Assembly: GCA_030725715.1 (NCBI GenBank)
Contig: JANRFG010000036.1
Location: forward strand, 1-55,386
Length of the DNA: 55,386 bases
Reading direction: 5' to 3'
Source: Opitutales bacterium
GTDB lineage: Bacteria; Verrucomicrobiota; Verrucomicrobiia; Opitutales; UBA953
Shown here: piece by piece, positions 20,516 through 28,884 of the stretch
How positions within the stretch are numbered: the first letter of the stretch is position 1
Layout of the letters: every line of letters starts with the position of its first letter
The notes under the pieces: generated by a model
Databases searched by the model: none
What the model saw: the letters and a program-made list of their open reading frames with translations, nothing else
Told to the model about the DNA's origin: nothing
Position numbers and translations under genes: made by a program

Positions 20516-21001
20516 TTAGGCTTCGACGGCCTTCTTGATCTTGGCGAAGTTCGGCATCGAGGACGGGTCGCGCTTCACTTCGGAATGGATCACGTTGCCG
20601 GCCTTGTCGGCCACGAAGACGGAGCGCTTGGCCACGTTGAGGAGGCCGGTCTTCTCGGGGATCACGCGGGTGTCCTTGACCTTGAAGGCCTTGAGGGCGA
20701 CGCGGTTGAAGTCGGAGACGAGGGTGAGGCCGATGCCGGCCTGCTTGGCCCAGGCTTCCTGCGCGAAGGGGGAGTCGACCGAGATGGCGATGACGTCCGC
20801 GCCGAGCTTGGTGTACTCGTCGAGGAGGCCGGTGACTTTGCAAAGTTCGTCGGTGCAGACGCCGGTGAAGGCGAGGGGCACGAAAAGGATGACGGTCTTG
20901 CCCTTGCCGACGTTACGGCGGAGGTTGACGTCGACCAGGCCGGCGTCGGTCTTCTGCTTGAGAGTGATTTCAGGGAGAGGCTGGCCGAGTTTTAGGGGCA
21001 T
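20516..21001 (-). CDS. Peroxiredoxin (AhpC/TSA-like, CXXXXC type)
   Basis: A 161-residue thiol peroxidase that reduces hydrogen peroxide or alkyl hydroperoxides. The active-site loop [13 protein letters not shown] places the peroxidatic Cys at residue 49, with a second Cys at 54 as a likely resolving residue, as in Bcp/PrxQ proteins. The [17 protein letters not shown] and [17 protein letters not shown] segments are typical. Cytoplasmic, with no signal peptide. It has its own terminator. The specific sub-family (AhpE-like or PrxQ-like) is uncertain. Confidence 0.9.
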   Translation of the reverse strand: MPLKLGQPLPEITLKQKTDAGLVDVNLRRNVGKGKTVILFVPLAFTGVCTDELCKVTGLLDEYTKLGADVIAISVDSPFAQEAWAKQAGIGLTLVSDFNRVALKAFKVKDTRVIPEKTGLLNVAKRSVFVADKAGNVIHSEVKRDPSSMPNFAKIKKAVEA

Positions 21002-21140
21002 GGGTAGGGTGGGTAGGGGGTTCGGTCGGGAAATTGGTCAAAAAACGAGGGGTGGCAAGGACGGAGGCGGCAAAAGGGCATAAAAGTGCCCTTTTTGACG
21101 CGGCTCGGTCGTTTGGAGGCCTGAAATCTAAAAAAAGCGC
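21002..21140. other. Short noncoding gap between peroxiredoxin and miaA
   Basis: The gap starts with a G/T-rich run (GGTAGGGTGGGTAGGGGG), on the side where the peroxiredoxin promoter must lie. An A-rich patch (TAAAAAAAGCGC) follows ahead of the miaA stop. No gene or strong hairpin is seen. Confidence 0.4.
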
Positions 21141-22031
21141 TTATTCGCCGTCTTTGGCCAAGCCCAAGCGCCGGAACCACTTCCGCTGCTTCCGGACCAA
21201 GGCCCAGGTGTCCAAGTTGATCCGCTCAGCGAGTCCGGAGCGGGCGACCCGTTTCCCGCCCTCCAGCCAGTCCATGACGGCCCGATAGCCCACGGCCCGG
21301 GAGGAAGTCAGCTCCGGGTCGAGTCCCATGGCCAGCAGGCGCTCGGCTTCTTCGATGATGCCCTGCGTCAGCATGAGCTCCGTCCGGGCGGCGATCCGGT
21401 CTTTGAGTTCCGCGTCCGGCCGCTCCAGCAGCTCGAACGTGACCGGGTGGTCGGCGAAAGGGCCTCGGCGGGTCAGGAACTCGTCACGTAGCGAATCGAG
21501 GCTCCGACCGGAGGCCAGGCGACGTTCCAAGGCCTTGGCGACCCGGATGGGATTCTGGAGGTCGAGCCAGTCGGGCAGCTTTGGGCCTTCGAGTTCGCGG
21601 AGTCGCAACAGGAGCGAGGCGAGTCCTTGGCGGTGGAGCGTGCGTACTTCCTCGGCGATCGCCGACGGAATTTCCAACTCGTCGGTCACCGGGCCGAAGA
21701 AAGCCGCCAGATAGAAGCCGCTGCCGCCCGTCACCAGGACGCGCTTGCCGCGGGCGTGCGCGCCGGCGATGGCCGCGCGGGCCATGTCGACGTATTGCGA
21801 GACGGAGTAGCGTTCGCTCGGGTCGACGAGGTCGAGGCCGTGGTGCCGGACGCGGCGTTGTTCCTCGGCGGTCGGCTTGGCCGAGCCGATGTCCATGCCG
21901 CGATAGACGCAGACCGAATCGCACGAGATGATCTCGGCGTCGTGCTGCTCCGCCCAGCGCAGGGCGGTCTCCGTCTTGCCGACGGCGGTCGGGCCCGTCA
22001 GGACGTGGATCGCTGGCGCGGGCGCGGTCAT
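21141..22031 (-). CDS. miaA: tRNA dimethylallyltransferase
   Basis: A 296-residue enzyme that transfers a dimethylallyl group to A37 of tRNAs reading codons beginning with U. The P-loop GPTAVGKT is at residues 13-20. The substrate-tRNA motif DSVCVYRGMDIGSAKPT and LVTGGSGFYLAAF follow. The C-terminal region ends RKQRKWFRRLG, matching the family's catalytic tail. The ATG overlaps the cdsA stop by one base (TGATG), so it is translationally coupled at the end of the uppS-cdsA-miaA run. An upstream in-frame start at 22049 is less likely. Confidence 0.96.
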   Translation of the reverse strand: MTAPAPAIHVLTGPTAVGKTETALRWAEQHDAEIISCDSVCVYRGMDIGSAKPTAEEQRRVRHHGLDLVDPSERYSVSQYVDMARAAIAGAHARGKRVLVTGGSGFYLAAFFGPVTDELEIPSAIAEEVRTLHRQGLASLLLRLRELEGPKLPDWLDLQNPIRVAKALERRLASGRSLDSLRDEFLTRRGPFADHPVTFELLERPDAELKDRIAARTELMLTQGIIEEAERLLAMGLDPELTSSRAVGYRAVMDWLEGGKRVARSGLAERINLDTWALVRKQRKWFRRLGLAKDGE

Positions 22032-22915
22032 CAGCCGCGCTTGGCCCACTCGAGGAAGTAGGACAGCAGGATCAGCGCGGCGGGCGAAGTGAGCACCATG
22101 CTGTCGATCAGGTCGAGCGCGCCGCCGATGCCGGGGATGGTCGCGCCGGAATCCTTGGCGCCGGCGAGCCGCTTGAACACGGACTCCACGAGGTCGGAGG
22201 GGATGCTCAGCACCGCGATCGGCAGGGCCATGACGGCCGCCTTCCAGGGGACCATGAAGTTCACGCCGACGGCGTCGCGCAGCAGCCAGGCGTAGAGGCC
22301 GGAGACGAGCGCGGAGCAGGCGAGTCCGCCCGCGCAGCCTTCCCAGCTCTTGGCGGGACTGATGCTCGGGGCGATCTTGTGCCTGCCGAAAGGGACGCCG
22401 AAGAGGAGGCCGCCGACGTCGGTGAACTTCGTGGCGACGAACACCCAGACGACGTAGTAGAGTCCGACCGACTGGGTCGTGAGCAGCTGGCCTTCCTTCA
22501 TCCGCGCGATGGCGATGAGCGAGGCCAGCATGAACGGCAGGTAGGCGAAGCCGTAGAGCGTCGGGAAGCGGCGCAGGAGCGGAGGCACTTCGCCGGGGTG
22601 ACGTAGCAAGGACAGCAGGTGGGCGCCGATGAGCAGGGCGCCGATCGTCAGCACGACGTGGGTGCGCGCCTGTTCGGGGGCGAAGAAGAAGAGCGCGAAG
22701 TGCAGGGCGAAACCGGCGGCGATGCCGGACAGGCTCGGCCGACGCACGCCGGGGATCCGCTGCGCGAGCGAATAGAACTCATGCTGCGCCGCGCCGATGA
22801 TCAACGCGAGCAGGCCGAACGACGCCTGTTCGGCGACCGAGAAGAAGCCGCCGATCCAGATCACGAGTCCGACGACGACCCAGAGGCCGATGGTGCTGAG
22901 GGCGCGGTCTTTCAT
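22031..22915 (-). CDS. cdsA: Phosphatidate cytidylyltransferase
   Basis: A 294-residue inner-membrane enzyme making CDP-diacylglycerol from CTP and phosphatidate. It has about eight hydrophobic segments. The signature near the C-terminus reads SVFKRLAGAKDSG, followed by IPGIGGALDLIDSM, the CdsA pattern with its acidic metal ligands. SPAKSWEGCAGG is also a family motif. The start overlaps the uppS stop (ATGA), and the stop overlaps miaA. Confidence 0.96.
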   Translation of the reverse strand: MKDRALSTIGLWVVVGLVIWIGGFFSVAEQASFGLLALIIGAAQHEFYSLAQRIPGVRRPSLSGIAAGFALHFALFFFAPEQARTHVVLTIGALLIGAHLLSLLRHPGEVPPLLRRFPTLYGFAYLPFMLASLIAIARMKEGQLLTTQSVGLYYVVWVFVATKFTDVGGLLFGVPFGRHKIAPSISPAKSWEGCAGGLACSALVSGLYAWLLRDAVGVNFMVPWKAAVMALPIAVLSIPSDLVESVFKRLAGAKDSGATIPGIGGALDLIDSMVLTSPAALILLSYFLEWAKRG

Positions 22916-23673
22916 GCTTGATCGGGGGGCTGGACCTGGGCGCCGGTCATGCCGAAGCGGCGTTCGCGCTTGGCGTATTCGGCGAGGGCGAGGTGCAGCT
23001 GCGCCTTGTCGAAGTCGGGCCAGAAGACGGACGCGAAGACGATCTCGGCGTAGGCGGACTGCAGGAGCAGGAAGTTGCTCAGGCGGAATTCACCCGAGGT
23101 GCGGATGATGAGGTCCGGGTCGGGCAGGCCGGCGGTCTGCAGGCGGGCTTCGACGGCGGACCAGTCCACGGCTTCCGGCGCGAGCTTGCCGGCGGCGACG
23201 TCGGCGGCGAGCGCACGCGCGGCGGCGACGATCTCCTGGCGGGCGCCGTAGTTGAGCGCGACGACCAGGTTGAACGCGGTGTTGTCCTTGCTCGACTTGA
23301 TCACGTCCGCGAGCGGCGAGCGGACGAAGTCGGGCAGGGCGGTGATGTCGCCGATGACGTGCAGGCGCACATTGCGCTTCTCCAGGCGGGCGAGGTGGGC
23401 GCGCAGGATCCATTCGCCGAGCTTGAACAGGCCGCTGACCTCTTCGAGCGGGCGTTTCCAGTTCTCGGCGGAGAAAGCGAAGACGGTGAGCGTGTTGACG
23501 CCGGCGTCGATGCAGGCGTCGACGGTCTCGATCAGGCGTTCGGCGCCCCGACGATGGCCTTCGAGGCGGGGCAGACCCTTCGCGGCGGCCCAGCGGCCGT
23601 TGCCGTCCATGATGATGCCGATGTGCCGCGGAGGGGCGGACGGGACGGAGGGGCTGGGCGCGGGGGACGACAC
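22912..23673 (-). CDS. uppS: Isoprenyl (undecaprenyl) diphosphate synthase
   Basis: A 253-residue cis-prenyltransferase that makes the C55 lipid carrier for cell-wall synthesis. GIIMDGNGRWA carries the catalytic Asp, GHRRGAERL the substrate-binding Arg, and IRTSGEFRLSNFLLLQSAYAE the C-terminal diphosphate-binding Arg-Ser motif. The family length is about 240-260. A proline/serine-rich N-terminus (SSPAPSPSVPSAPP) precedes the domain. It is the first of three overlapping genes (uppS-cdsA-miaA). Confidence 0.96.
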   Translation of the reverse strand: MSSPAPSPSVPSAPPRHIGIIMDGNGRWAAAKGLPRLEGHRRGAERLIETVDACIDAGVNTLTVFAFSAENWKRPLEEVSGLFKLGEWILRAHLARLEKRNVRLHVIGDITALPDFVRSPLADVIKSSKDNTAFNLVVALNYGARQEIVAAARALAADVAAGKLAPEAVDWSAVEARLQTAGLPDPDLIIRTSGEFRLSNFLLLQSAYAEIVFASVFWPDFDKAQLHLALAEYAKRERRFGMTGAQVQPPDQA

Positions 23674-23718
23674 GTGGCCGGAGGATGGGCTACGCGGTTC
23701 GCGTCTGGCAACCGCGAA

Positions 23719-24180
23719 TCAACGCTCGTCGGCGGCCACCAGGACTCCCGGGAAACCCGCCTGTCGGGCCAGTTCGCAGACCTCGAGGAACATCTGCATG
23801 GTCAGCGAAGCGTCGGCCTTGATCAGCACCGGACGGGTCGAGCCGCCGGAAGCGGCGACGCGGCGCAGCTCGGCGCTCAGGCCGGAGCGGTCCACGACGC
23901 GGCCGGCCACGACGTAGACGCCGGTGCCGCGGGCGGAGACGAGGGTGACCGTCAGGGAAGTGCGGGCCAGGTCGGGAGCGGCGGTGCGCGGCGTCTCCAG
24001 GGTGGAGCTCACGGCCCCCGGGCGCTGGTCGAAGCCCACGTACATGCCCGGCGCGAAGACGAACTCGGCCGAGAGGACGTAGGTCAGGGCGGCGCAGACG
24101 AGCGCGAGGGCCAGAGGAGCGAAGTCGAGGCCGCGTTCGGCGGGGCGGACTTTCTCCAGGACTCCGAGGGGCGTGCGCAT
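23719..24180 (-). CDS. exbD: ExbD/TolR-family protein
   Basis: A 153-residue protein with one N-terminal transmembrane helix (about residues 22-40, FAPLALALVCAALTYVLSAEF) and a periplasmic domain ending PVLIKADASLTMQMFLEVCELARQAG, the ExbD/TolR signature. These proteins couple proton flow through ExbB/TolQ to outer-membrane energisation or stability. The usual helix Asp is not clearly placed, so the energised channel residue should be checked. The ATG follows the ExbB stop by one base. No TonB gene lies in this window. Confidence 0.8.
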   Translation of the reverse strand: MRTPLGVLEKVRPAERGLDFAPLALALVCAALTYVLSAEFVFAPGMYVGFDQRPGAVSSTLETPRTAAPDLARTSLTVTLVSARGTGVYVVAGRVVDRSGLSAELRRVAASGGSTRPVLIKADASLTMQMFLEVCELARQAGFPGVLVAADER

Positions 24181-24181
24181 C

Positions 24182-24832
24182 TCAGGGCTGGCGCGGCTTC
24201 TCCTCCGGCAGCTCGTGGCGCACGAAGGTGTTGATGGAGTGGGCGGCGATCTCCATCTCCGTGACGATCGAGCGGACGCGGCCGACGAGGAAGTGGTGGC
24301 CGAGGGCGCAGCCGGCGGCGATGACCATCGCGAAACCGGCGGTGGCCAGCGCGCCTTGGACGACGAGCAGGAGGCCGTCGGCGGAGCCGTAGACGCTGCC
24401 GTCGCGGAGGGCGGTCGCGAGGTCGAAGCCGGCGAAGATGGCGCCGGCCAGGCCGAGCAGCGGGGCGACGCGGCCGATCGCGGCGATGGTGCCGAGGCGA
24501 CGTTCCAGCACGGGTAGTTCGAGGAGCGCGGCCTCCGTGGCGGCGGCCCGCATGGCTTCCTCGCCCGAGCTCGCGCGCAGCAGCGCGGCCTTCACGACGC
24601 GCGGGACCGGGCCCGGCGATTCTTCGCAGGCGGCGAGCGCCTCGAGCGGGCGGCCGGCGCGCAGGTTGTTACGGACGCCTTCGATGAAGTCGGAGGAGAG
24701 GACGAGGCCGCGATGGAGGAAGAGCGCGCGTTCGACGACGAAGACCAGGGCGAGGAAGGCGAGGACCAGCAGCAGCCACACGAAAGGACCGGCGTCGAAG
24801 GGGAAGGAGAAACGCAGGGAGGCGAGGGGCAT
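24182..24832 (-). CDS. exbB: MotA/TolQ/ExbB proton channel family protein
   Basis: A 216-residue protein with three transmembrane helices: residues about 13-33, 120-142 and 165-187. The family pattern RRLGTIAAIGRVAPLLGLAGAIFAGFDLA appears between helices. It should form the proton channel with the ExbD-like partner one base downstream. The upstream TPR protein stops five bases before it, suggesting a TPR-ExbB-ExbD unit. Confidence 0.9.
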   Translation of the reverse strand: MPLASLRFSFPFDAGPFVWLLLVLAFLALVFVVERALFLHRGLVLSSDFIEGVRNNLRAGRPLEALAACEESPGPVPRVVKAALLRASSGEEAMRAAATEAALLELPVLERRLGTIAAIGRVAPLLGLAGAIFAGFDLATALRDGSVYGSADGLLLVVQGALATAGFAMVIAAGCALGHHFLVGRVRSIVTEMEIAAHSINTFVRHELPEEKPRQP

Positions 24833-24837
24833 GGGGC

Positions 24838-27609
24838 TTACTTGGGAGTGGACGACGAACCGCGGAGGGTCGCAAGTTTGCTTTCGGCCGTGGCCTGGCC
24901 GGGGAGGCGGCTGAGGCCGGCGGGGAGTCCCTGGTTGACGGTCACGATGATGGAGTAGGCGGCGATGGCTTCCGCCTTGTCGCCGTCCTGTTCGCTGAGT
25001 TCGCCGAGCAGCAGGACGGAGCGGGCGAGCCAGAGCCGGCCTTCGGAGGAGAAGCGGCCCGCCGCGTCGGCGGGACGTTCGCCGCGGAGCGCGCCGAGCG
25101 CCCGGAGCAGCACCTTGCGGGCTTCGTCACGGGAGGCGGCGGCTTCCGGACCGGTCTCGGCCTTGGCGCGTTCGGTGAGCGTGAGCGCCCACTTGTACCA
25201 GGCCTCGGTCTGCGTGTCGGCGGAATCCTTCGACCACGCTTCGGCGATGCGCTCGTAGGCGGCCGCGGCGCGGGCGATGCGTTGACGGTCGAGCTGGCCG
25301 TTGCGGTCGCGGCGCAGTTGGGCGAGCCCGAAGAGGGCGTCGGCGCGGGCCATCTCGGCGAGCGGACGGGCGACGTCGGTCGGGCGCTCGCGGATGAGCC
25401 CGTCGAGCACCAGCATGGCTTTGTCGAACTGACCGAGCGAGCGGAGGATCTCGGCGCGGCGCAGCGTGACGCGGGTGAGGAGCGGGCTGAGCGGATACGT
25501 CTCGGTGAAGCGTTCCAGGAGTTCGACGGCGTCCTTCAGCTTGCCTTCGCCGGCCGTCGGTGCCTGCAGGGCGGCCTGCTCGGCGGCTTCGTAGAGACCG
25601 AGCGAAGCGAATTCCGCCAGCGAAGGCTCGCCTTGGAAATCCTTGGCCAGCGCTTCGAAGCGGTCCTGCGCCTCGGCATGGCGTCCGACCGAGGCGAGGT
25701 GACGGCCTTCCACGAGGTAGGAAGCGGCGGCCGCGGGGACCTTGCCGAAGCGACGACGCAGCGCCACGAGTTCGTCGAGGCCTTGCGCCGAGCCGGCGTT
25801 CAGGGCGGTACGCGCCTTCAGCAAGGCCGCGTGGCCCCGCAGTTCCGGGACGGCTTTGCGGAGTTCGCTGAGGGCCGGGTCGGCGGGGAGGTTCTCCAGC
25901 CGGCGGTCGATCTCGACGGCGAGCCGGCCGGCCTGCGTGAGGTTGCCTTGGGCGATGGCGAGCAGGGCGGTCTGCCAGGCGAAGCGCAGGGCGTAATCCG
26001 CGCGCGCATCGGCGAGCAAGGGGCGCAGCCGGTTCAGGGTCTTCTCGGCTTCCGGGGCGCGGCCGGCCTTGCGCGCGTCCTCGACGAGGCTCCAGACGGC
26101 GGACCAGAGCGGCTCGCCCGTGCGCGTGCGGCGCGAGCGGGCGGTCTCTTCGATGACGAGCGCCACGCGGTCCCACGCGGCGGCGTCGTCGCTCGTCTCG
26201 AGCAGGCACCGCACGCGTTGGTGGAAGGCGTCTTCGGCCAGGCGGATGTCGGCGGCTTCCTGCTGCAGTCCGGCGTAGGCTTTTTCGGCGAGGGCGAAGT
26301 CCTTGGCCAGGAAGAGGCAGTCGGCGGCCGCGATACGCAGGCCGGCGCGCTCCGGTTCGACGCTCGCGTCGGCGAGGGTGGTGAGGTGGGTCGCGGCCAG
26401 CCGGAAGGAGCCGTCGCCCCAGGCGGCGATGGCCAGCGTGCGCGTCGCCTCGCGGGCGAGCGGGCTCGCGGGGACGTCCTTGAGCAGGTCTTCGGCGGCC
26501 TGCCGGGCCTTCTCGCGGCTGCCGGCGAAGAGCATCAGCTGGGCGCGGGCGAGGTGGATCGCGTCGAGCACCTGCGGATCGCGCGGACAATGGTAGGTGA
26601 GCGAGCCGGGATTCCGGCGGAGGAGGAAGTCGTTGACCTCGTTGGCCACCGCGCGGCTGTCGATCGGCTTGCCGGGCTCGGCTTCGGCCCGCGGATCGGC
26701 GGCGGCGACGAGCGCGCGCAGGGCGGTCAGCCGCACGGCGACGTTGGCCGGATTGCGTGCGGCTTCCTTGAGGCGTTCGCGGCCGGCGAGGCCGTCGGCA
26801 CCGAGGATCAGGCCGGCGAGGAGGTCGGCTTCGGCCTGGCGGGCGGGCGCCAGCGGGCCGGCCGCGGCGAGGGCTTGGGCCGCGCGCTTGGGGTCCTTGC
26901 GCTGCGCATGGGCGAGCGCGAGATTGCGGGCGTAGGCGTAGGCGAGCGGCGTGCCGCGGGCTTCGTCGGCGAGCTCGCGCAAGGCCTCGAGGGTGCGGTC
27001 CTCGACCTTGCCGGCGAGGATCGTGGCGCGGTAGCCGAGGAGTTCGATGCGCTGACGCTGTTCGGCGGAGACCGCCGTGCGGGCGATGGCCTCCTGGTTG
27101 AGCGTCGTGTCGAGGTTGTCGCCTTGGGCGGCGGCGATCATCCAGCGCAGGGCGTGGCCCCAGGCGGCTTCGTGGGCCGGCAGGCCGGGGAGGTCGAGTT
27201 CCGCCGACAGCCTGCGGGCGCCGTCGAGGTCGTTCTCGAGCACGGCGAGCAGGCCTTCGCGCAAGGTCTTGCGGGCGGACTTCGGCAGGAACTTCAGCGC
27301 CGCCTTCGTCTCCGGGACCCGGGCGCGTTCGAGGGTGGCGGCGGTCAGGCCGAGTCCGGCGAGTTCGCGGGACTTCTCATCGAGCCGCGGATCGGCGAGC
27401 AGCTGGGCGTAGAAGCCCGCCGCGGTCGAGGAAAGCCCGGCGGCCAAGGCCTGGTCGGCCAGACCGAACAGCGCGCGACCGTCCGGACGTCCGGCGGCGC
27501 CGACGGGGGCGGCGGCCGTCAGGAGGTCCGGCGGAAGTTCCTGCGACACCGACCGACCCGGGGCGAGGACGCCGAGGGCGAGGAAGGTGGCCAGGGTGAA
27601 CCGCAGCAT
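24838..27609 (-). CDS. Large secreted tetratricopeptide-repeat-like protein
   Basis: A 923-residue protein with a cleavable signal (about residues 1-22, ending SVSQ). It is then almost entirely alpha-helical, with degenerate TPR-like repeats (for example AKDFALAEKAYAGLQQEA, GRHAEAQDRFEALAKDF, GQFDKAMLVLDGLI, DKAEAIAAYSIIV). The ends of YfiO/YbgF-like repeats fit a periplasmic scaffold. It is cotranscribed with exbB-exbD, so a role in energised envelope assembly or surface binding is plausible, but no specific function is known. Confidence 0.75.
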   Translation of the reverse strand: MLRFTLATFLALGVLAPGRSVSQELPPDLLTAAAPVGAAGRPDGRALFGLADQALAAGLSSTAAGFYAQLLADPRLDEKSRELAGLGLTAATLERARVPETKAALKFLPKSARKTLREGLLAVLENDLDGARRLSAELDLPGLPAHEAAWGHALRWMIAAAQGDNLDTTLNQEAIARTAVSAEQRQRIELLGYRATILAGKVEDRTLEALRELADEARGTPLAYAYARNLALAHAQRKDPKRAAQALAAAGPLAPARQAEADLLAGLILGADGLAGRERLKEAARNPANVAVRLTALRALVAAADPRAEAEPGKPIDSRAVANEVNDFLLRRNPGSLTYHCPRDPQVLDAIHLARAQLMLFAGSREKARQAAEDLLKDVPASPLAREATRTLAIAAWGDGSFRLAATHLTTLADASVEPERAGLRIAAADCLFLAKDFALAEKAYAGLQQEAADIRLAEDAFHQRVRCLLETSDDAAAWDRVALVIEETARSRRTRTGEPLWSAVWSLVEDARKAGRAPEAEKTLNRLRPLLADARADYALRFAWQTALLAIAQGNLTQAGRLAVEIDRRLENLPADPALSELRKAVPELRGHAALLKARTALNAGSAQGLDELVALRRRFGKVPAAAASYLVEGRHLASVGRHAEAQDRFEALAKDFQGEPSLAEFASLGLYEAAEQAALQAPTAGEGKLKDAVELLERFTETYPLSPLLTRVTLRRAEILRSLGQFDKAMLVLDGLIRERPTDVARPLAEMARADALFGLAQLRRDRNGQLDRQRIARAAAAYERIAEAWSKDSADTQTEAWYKWALTLTERAKAETGPEAAASRDEARKVLLRALGALRGERPADAAGRFSSEGRLWLARSVLLLGELSEQDGDKAEAIAAYSIIVTVNQGLPAGLSRLPGQATAESKLATLRGSSSTPK

Positions 27610-27659
27610 CGCCCGGAATATGACCGGGGCGGGCCGGCGGGCAAGAGGCGAGTGCCGGC

Positions 27660-28877
27660 TCAGGCCTTGTCGAGACCGAAGGCCGTGTGCACGGCGCGGA
27701 CGGCGGCGTCGGCCTTGGCGGGCTCGAGCGCGACGGAGATCTTGATCTCGGAGGTCGTGATGAGCTCGCTGTTGATGCCGACGGACGCGAGGGCCTTGAA
27801 GAGGGTGCCGGCGACGCCGGGGTGGGAGATCATGCCGACGCCCACGATGGAGAGTTTGGAGATCTCGCCGGCGGAACGGACGGAGCCCGAGCCGAGCTTC
27901 CGGAGGGTCTGGCCGACGACGGCTTCGACGCGGGAGAACTCGGCGGTGGTCACCGAGAAGGTCAGGTTGGCTTTGCCGTCCTTGCCCAGGTTCTTGATGA
28001 TCATGTCGACGCTGAGGCCGGCCTCGCCGAGGTCGTCGAAGAGGGCGGAGAGCGCCTGCGGGCTGTCCGGCAGGTCGTTCACCGTGACGCGGGTCTGCAG
28101 GCGGTCGAGGGCGACGCCGGCGATGGCCGCGTCTTCAAGGGTCTTGTCGATGGCTTTCACGATGGTACCGGGTTGGTCGTTGAAGGAGGAACGGACCTCG
28201 AAGGGCACGTTGTATTTCTGCGCGAACTCCACGGAGCGCGACTGCATGACCTTGGAGCCGCTGGAGGCGAGCTCGAGCATCTCCTCGTAGGAGATCTCCG
28301 GCAGCTTGCTCGCGTTGAGCACGATGCGGGGGTCGGCGGTGTAGACGCCGTCGACGTCGGTGTAGATCTGGCAGAGGTCGGCCTTGATGGAGGCCGCGAC
28401 CGCGATGGCGGTGAGGTCCGAGCCGCCGCGGCCGAGGGTGGTGACTTCACCCTTGTCGGTGCTGCCCTGGAAGCCGGCGACCACGACGACCTTGCCTTCG
28501 TCGAGGCGGGCGAGCAGGTCGCCGCCGGTGATGCGGGTGATGCGGGCGCGGGTATGGATGTCGTCCGTGAAGATGCCGGCCTGGGCGCCCGTGCGGGAGA
28601 CGGCGGGCACGCCGATGGCGTGGAGGGCCATGACCGTCAGGGCGATGGTCTCCTGTTCGCCGACGGCCATCAGGACGTCCATCTCGCGCTCGTCGGGGAG
28701 CTTCGAGAGGGCCTTGGCGCGGGCGATGAGGTCGTTGGTCACGCCGCTGCGGGCGGAGACGACCACGACGATGCGGTTGCCCTTGGACCACTGTTCCTTG
28801 ATCTTGGCCGCGACGTTCTGGATACGGTCGACGTTGCCGACGGAAGTGCCGCCGTATTTCTGGACGATGAGGGCCAC
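27660..28877 (-). CDS. lysC: Aspartate kinase
   Basis: A 405-residue cytoplasmic enzyme phosphorylating aspartate at the start of the lysine/threonine/methionine pathway. It begins with IVQKYGGTSVGNVDRI and has FTDDIHTRARI and GRGGSDLTAIAVA. It ends with two ACT domains (near residues 265-340 and 345-400) that usually bind lysine or threonine. Length matches the monofunctional kinases. It lies seven bases after hom, so kinase and homoserine dehydrogenase are coexpressed. Confidence 0.97.
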   Translation of the reverse strand: MALIVQKYGGTSVGNVDRIQNVAAKIKEQWSKGNRIVVVVSARSGVTNDLIARAKALSKLPDEREMDVLMAVGEQETIALTVMALHAIGVPAVSRTGAQAGIFTDDIHTRARITRITGGDLLARLDEGKVVVVAGFQGSTDKGEVTTLGRGGSDLTAIAVAASIKADLCQIYTDVDGVYTADPRIVLNASKLPEISYEEMLELASSGSKVMQSRSVEFAQKYNVPFEVRSSFNDQPGTIVKAIDKTLEDAAIAGVALDRLQTRVTVNDLPDSPQALSALFDDLGEAGLSVDMIIKNLGKDGKANLTFSVTTAEFSRVEAVVGQTLRKLGSGSVRSAGEISKLSIVGVGMISHPGVAGTLFKALASVGINSELITTSEIKISVALEPAKADAAVRAVHTAFGLDKA

Positions 28878-28884
28878 CGGGAGG

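Noticed and set aside
20403-20843. N-terminal extension of the aconitase frame into the peroxiredoxin gene
   Set aside because: The added residues are Arg-rich antisense-like noise and run across the peroxiredoxin terminator. The ATG at 20402 fits AcnA length.
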